This document shows positions 59,884-64,000 of a DNA stretch of 64,000 bases, one piece after another. The notes beneath the pieces were generated by a model, which was given only the letters and a program-made list of their open reading frames with translations, was not told where the DNA came from and did not search any database. How positions within the stretch are numbered: position 1 is the first letter of the stretch; each line of letters starts with the position of its first letter. The position numbers and the translations under genes were made by a program. Source of the DNA: Chondrosia reniformis (lineage: Eukaryota; Porifera; Demospongiae; Chondrillida; Chondrillidae); contig OX359189.1 of the NCBI GenBank assembly GCA_947172415.1, forward strand, positions 6,834,501 through 6,898,500, in the 5' to 3' direction.

Positions 59884-62800
59884 CTACATACTGCTGATTA
59901 CCCCATAAGCTGGGTTGGCCTCCATTTTCACATTCTGAAGATTTTCATTTACTTCTTCATAGGCAGCATTGTCCTGTTCCTTGACAGACACTATAGAATA
60001 TTGACTGTGATGCAATATGTAATCTCTATCAAATATTTGAGTGGCAAATTTCTTTTAACTTTTATTTAATTTATTTCTATTAAATATAACACACTGCATG
60101 TATATATGTGCCCATATATATAGCAACAGCACGTGTTTTCAGGAGAATAAGAACTGTATAAGCTTAATTTTTGGTCCAAGTTTGGTAAATATTGGTGTTT
60201 ATGGTATATCTCATTTGAAAACATGATATTTGAGAATGTTTATACAGGATTTTAATTGGCACCATACACCCTGCAGTCCTGTACTGAGAAACTTTTCAAA
60301 ATATATAAATTTAGTACCTAAAAACGTACCTGTATACATACATATGTCAGAATGAGAGTGGCTGTAAAAAGGTTGAAAGACTTGTACAAATTTATCTTTC
60401 ACAATCACATACACAGAAATAAATAAGAGTTGTCACTAGACAATTCACATGGCATGTATGCACAAATTTATATGAATAATTGATTCAAAAGTGATAATCA
60501 TACCACAAGCAATTATAATCAGTCTCAACTGTCATGAAGAGGAAATCACAAAAGAAGCTATTGCTGGGAATTGAACCCAGGACAATCAAACAGCTGGTTA
60601 TGACCACCAGTTGCTCTACCACTGAGCTACAATTGCCACAGCAATATGATGTACATATGAAATTAGTATACATAACTTAATTCCAAATTACCTTTAGACC
60701 ATTTCTTGTAAGCCAGGTTCAGGACAACAGAAACAACTGTTGCAATTATGCTTAGAAGAACTAATCCTGCTAGAACTGCTCCAGCAATTACACCAGGAAA
60801 CAAAGCTTGGATAGCTATATAGTTATACGATATGTACTTATAAGTTGTAATAACGGTACCGGTGTGGCTATATATATAAGCATAATATTACCATTACCTA
60901 AGCTCTACTTAATAAATTTAAATCCATTCACAATATACTATGTGAATAACTTCTACGTGACTAAGTTCTAGTATGCTAATTTGATTGGGTAACCACACTA
61001 GCCAAATTCAAGAACAAATTTTCAGACATTTGACCTAATCCAGGGTATTCATCATTGAAATATAGATAGACACTTACATACGTAGTCTGACTGGTATTTA
61101 TGCACGCAAAAGAGGAGGACAAAGGGGTGGGAAAGTGTAATTGTATGAATGTCTAAAAGATTGTCAGATAAAATAATAGAGTAAAATGATGAGTAAAGAG
61201 ACTCAGGTTTCCAACATAGTCAGATGGACCAGTGGGATGTACACTGGGTAGAGGCCCTTCATTCCAGTTATATTGTGCCACGCTATCCGGATGTGCCATG
61301 CCACTAAAGCACATCTCTGCTGGTAACACTTGTGATGGTTCACCACCTCTACTTCCTCATGTGGGACTCATCTATTGCATTCTCCACAACCGCTGACCGG
61401 AGCATCCTGCCAGTCTGGACAATGTAGATTTTGGGGCACATCCCAGCGGGGATCCTGTGCACAATACCAGCTCTCTGCATTGTGGCATTACAGGGTCTCT
61501 TACTTGGACCAATATTAATGTCTGGTACGCAGTGTGCAGTGTGGACGGAAATAGGTTCCATTCCCCTCTGTCCCTCCATTTTATAATCACATGTGTGTAT
61601 ATAAATACCAATCAATTTTGTAAGTGTCTAATATATCACGTTACCAGGGCAACCGGGTGATATCTGGGGTGTTACAAACCTTATATTTCACACTTGAACT
61701 AGTGATAAATGTTATATCACCAGTAGGCCAACATATATTTACTTATCATCACCTTACAATACCTTATTATGACGTTTACAATTGATTCAAGTCATATGTG
61801 ATACATATTAATTATACCACACTCAAGTGTGAAGCTAAGTGATATGCGCCTTCGTCTTGGGCAGATATCACTTATGCATCACACTTGAGTGTGGTATAAC
61901 TACTACATATAATTCACTGATGAGGATTGGCTAGTGTAGCTACCCAATCAAATTAGTATACTATATTTGAAAACTCACCACTTTCCCCATCACTTTCATC
62001 TCCCTTTACAGTAATAACTTTCATTTGAGTGACAATATTATCTGTCACAAGTTCAACTATAATCATTTGAATGGGTTGATTATCATTCTCTATTGTTAAA
62101 TTTATTTTAGCTCTTCCATTAGTGAAGTTTTCAGTTACACTCCACTCTGTATTGTTAAATGGATATGCTCTACATTGAAAGTGTTGGCTCAATATGTCAA
62201 TATTACAACTAGAGCTGCACGTGACTGTGTATAGCTTGTCTTCCACTTTCAAATCAACTTGAAGAATGTTATTCAATCCTGCAATGTAAATAAAATGGAT
62301 AATGTACTATGTACGTACATTCATTTACAACATAATATTGTGTACATCTAGTGTATATAAACTGCTACTTTATACATCTAAACATTCCTGATAGATTATA
62401 TTATTGTACATTGCCATTTTATAATACTGTCTGCCGTATGCAACAGATAATTGTGAGAGAATCAATAACATAATTACTCATTTCGTCAAAACCTTAATGT
62501 TTGCACTAACATACGTAAATTGGAAATATAAGACACATGTTATATGACATACATACATATAAATGATACATATTTATTTATGTTATAGAAGTATTACACA
62601 TTTACTTGGTATTGGTTGTGTTTCCTCAAATCCTTTTCCTTGTGTGGACACAGTTATATAGTTGTTTCCCACTGGCAGTACAAAAAGTGAAGTACTGTAC
62701 AACACGTCTCTTTCTCTGTACACTTCACTACCAGTTGCTATAGCCACTCCTCGTTCACTTGTCACATTGTATGTTAGGTTGATGCCAAACATTGAAAAAC

Positions 62801-64000
62801 ATTCATTAACAAGAATATCTGTGAACTTCAAAAATATTACAAAAGTTTTCATTAGAACTCAAGTATATAGAGTGCTATTGGAAATTGATATAGGTATATT
62901 TATTTGCGCTCTTAGTAAATATACGTACGTATATATACAGCGGTATCTAATGGTATAACTAACAAAAAATATATGTATAATACATATTCTAAAATGTATA
63001 CCTATACCTCAATCATAAAATGATAATTTCCACGTGGACATAATGATTCATTTTTGACAGTCAGAACCATTCCTCCTTGTGCTGCACTTGCAAAAGGTAC
63101 AATGGATGTCTCAATTTAATCTTTACGTTAGTAAAAGCTTGTATATAATTCTTATTTTTACACATAACATTAACTTACATAAGAAGTCTGTTCTGATTGG
63201 TTTCAAGTCTCTAGTTCCACATTTGTTGTACAGTGATATATTTATTGCATTATCCTTGCAAGTTGTCACATTAATACTGTAGAATGTCTTATTGATACTC
63301 ATAGAAGATGACACAATGCCCTCATTCTCAATCTCACTCCAAGTTACTTTATATTCTGTTGGTTTCACAGTACAAGTACTCACATTCCAACTAACTCTTA
63401 ATACGTCAGGTGAGCTTACAGTAACTTTGGGAAATATTGAGCTACAACTTGGGGGTCCTGTAATGATTTTTTTGGAAAAGACAAAGCCAGGAAATCTATT
63501 CAGAGAAAATCTACAACAATTTATGGAACAGTGGCATTCAGAAAAGACAATACTAATGGTCATGGATATATGAGTGAAGAAGGAGACTTCTTATAATATA
63601 GTTAAAATCCAAAACTTGAAGCTATAATTTCTGATGCCCAGAAACTTATATACTCTATCATTCAGTAAGACATTACATGTGTATAGACTCACCAACTAAA
63701 ATTTCAGCCAATGTACTTGAATCCAATTTACTGTTAAGACACTGTACAGTAGCTCCAGTATCTTCAGGTACCAAATTAAGAATGGTCAGTACTGATGGAT
63801 TAGCAGCTGGGTCAACATCAGGAGAGGAGAAACGTATTCCTGTTATATTTAAACCAAATGCTGATACTGTAGTTTGATCAGAAACACCACTCAATCCTCT
63901 AAATGTCCAAAAGGATGTCCCCTCAGGCTCAGTCGGTGTACAAGTAAAGTTTTGGTTCTCCCCTTCACAGAACTGCAATCTTCCATTTGGATTAAGCTGA
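59884..64000 (-). CDS. R12: four-domain receptor with NPAY tail, 5' end off-window
   Basis: Exons in view: 63693 to beyond 64000 (Ig: FCEGE, FTCTP, FWTFRGL, TGATVQC), 63179-63457 (FN3: RVSWN, YKVTWSE, YNKCGT), 63008-63081 and 62606-62825 (split third domain), 61979-62278 (fourth domain: YTVTCSSSC, HFQCRAY), 60692-60814 (transmembrane) and 59884-59990 (tail). Phases are consistent to the stop. The leader exon is outside the window. The tail has AYEEV and ends NPAYGVISSM, linking it to R1, R2/R6, R4 and R9. It is a tandem paralogue of R11 with a different tail: R11 carries an ITIM-like motif and R12 NPAY. The 1.2-kb intron before the membrane exon contains a composite mobile element. Confidence 0.8.
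60556..60637 (-). tRNA. tRNA-like sequence, possibly a pseudo-tRNA or SINE head
   Basis: It has an A-box-like TAGCTCAGTGGTAGAGC and a B-box-like GGGTTCAATTCC. The T arm pairs perfectly (CTGGG/CCCAG) and an anticodon-type stem pairs CTGGT with ACCAG around GGTCATA. The acceptor stem has one mismatch and one G-U pair, position 33 would not be U, and the variable region is long (about 12 nt). A working tRNA is therefore doubtful. It lies in the R12 intron next to the membrane exon, antisense to nothing, on the same strand as R12. Confidence 0.45.
61349..61615 (-). mobile_element. Fossil fragment of a GIY-YIG domain, Penelope-like
   Basis: Conceptual residues IVHRIPAG, CPKIYIVQTGR resemble the GIY-YIG endonuclease of Penelope-like retroelements (typical VYxIPC, KVYIGQTGR). 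The fragment is broken and short, without a reverse transcriptase, and is clearly inactive. It is more GC-rich than its flanks. Confidence 0.55.
61812..61900. mobile_element. Small palindromic MITE nested in the composite element
   Basis: TTATACCACACTCAAGTGTG and its complement at 61878-61899 form arms of about 35 bp around a 20-bp centre. Confidence 0.7.

Larger units (their letters stand above)
60971..61961. mobile_element. Composite element with AATTTGATTGGGTA terminal repeats
   Basis: GTATGCTAATTTGATTGGGT AACCACACTAGCC at the left and its complement near 61929-61961 bound about 990 bp within the R12 intron. The ends are like those of the short MITE at 11085-11222. Inside are a Penelope-like fragment and another small palindrome, so it is a MITE enlarged by later insertions. 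Confidence 0.65.

Overview
The window is AT-rich, intron-dense animal DNA. Introns are short, GT-AG spliced and mostly phase 1. Ig-like and fibronectin-III (FN3) exons, small palindromic (MITE-like) elements and compact spacing suggest an early-branching metazoan, most likely a demosponge such as Amphimedon. That species guess is inference; no sequence search was possible. I rebuilt gene models by joining exons by hand and checking splice sites and codon phase. Eight multi-exon receptor models (R3, R4, R5, R7, R8, R9, R10, R11) close as open frames of 258-542 codons.

Left cluster (1-21,590): seven related type I membrane receptors. They are R1 (+, 5' part off-window), R2 (+, pseudogene), R3 (-), R4 (+), R5 (-), R6 (+, frameshifted before its membrane segment) and R7 (-). 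The common plan is signal peptide, Ig-like domain, FN3 domain, a third beta-rich domain split by a phase-0 intron, sometimes a fourth Cys-rich domain, then a transmembrane segment and a tyrosine-containing tail. R2 to R7 alternate in orientation. R3 and R4 are head to head with 119 bp between start codons and carry near-mirror-image ectodomains on different tails: an ITIM-like tail on R3 and an NPAY tail on R4.

Middle (21,591-42,888): few genes. There is a broken intronless Vps62-like copy, a degenerate tandem repeat, a GC-rich island of unknown nature, and a 4.4-6 kb tandem duplication. Each duplicate carries a small secreted Cys-rich gene: S1 is shortened, and S2 is complete with a hydrophobic C-terminus. 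A 3 kb almost perfect palindrome (foldback-type element) and one unassigned exon-like segment follow.

Right cluster (42,889-64,000): five more receptors. R8 (-) and R9 (+) form a second head-to-head pair; R10 (-), R11 (-) and R12 (-, 5' end off-window) follow. Introns hold several palindromic elements, a Penelope-like GIY-YIG fossil and a tRNA-like sequence.

Taken together the locus looks like a paired-receptor family: recently duplicated, gene-converted ectodomains attached to tails with ITIM-like motifs, NPxY motifs or neither. By analogy with vertebrate paired receptors it could serve self/non-self or microbial recognition; that role is inferred.
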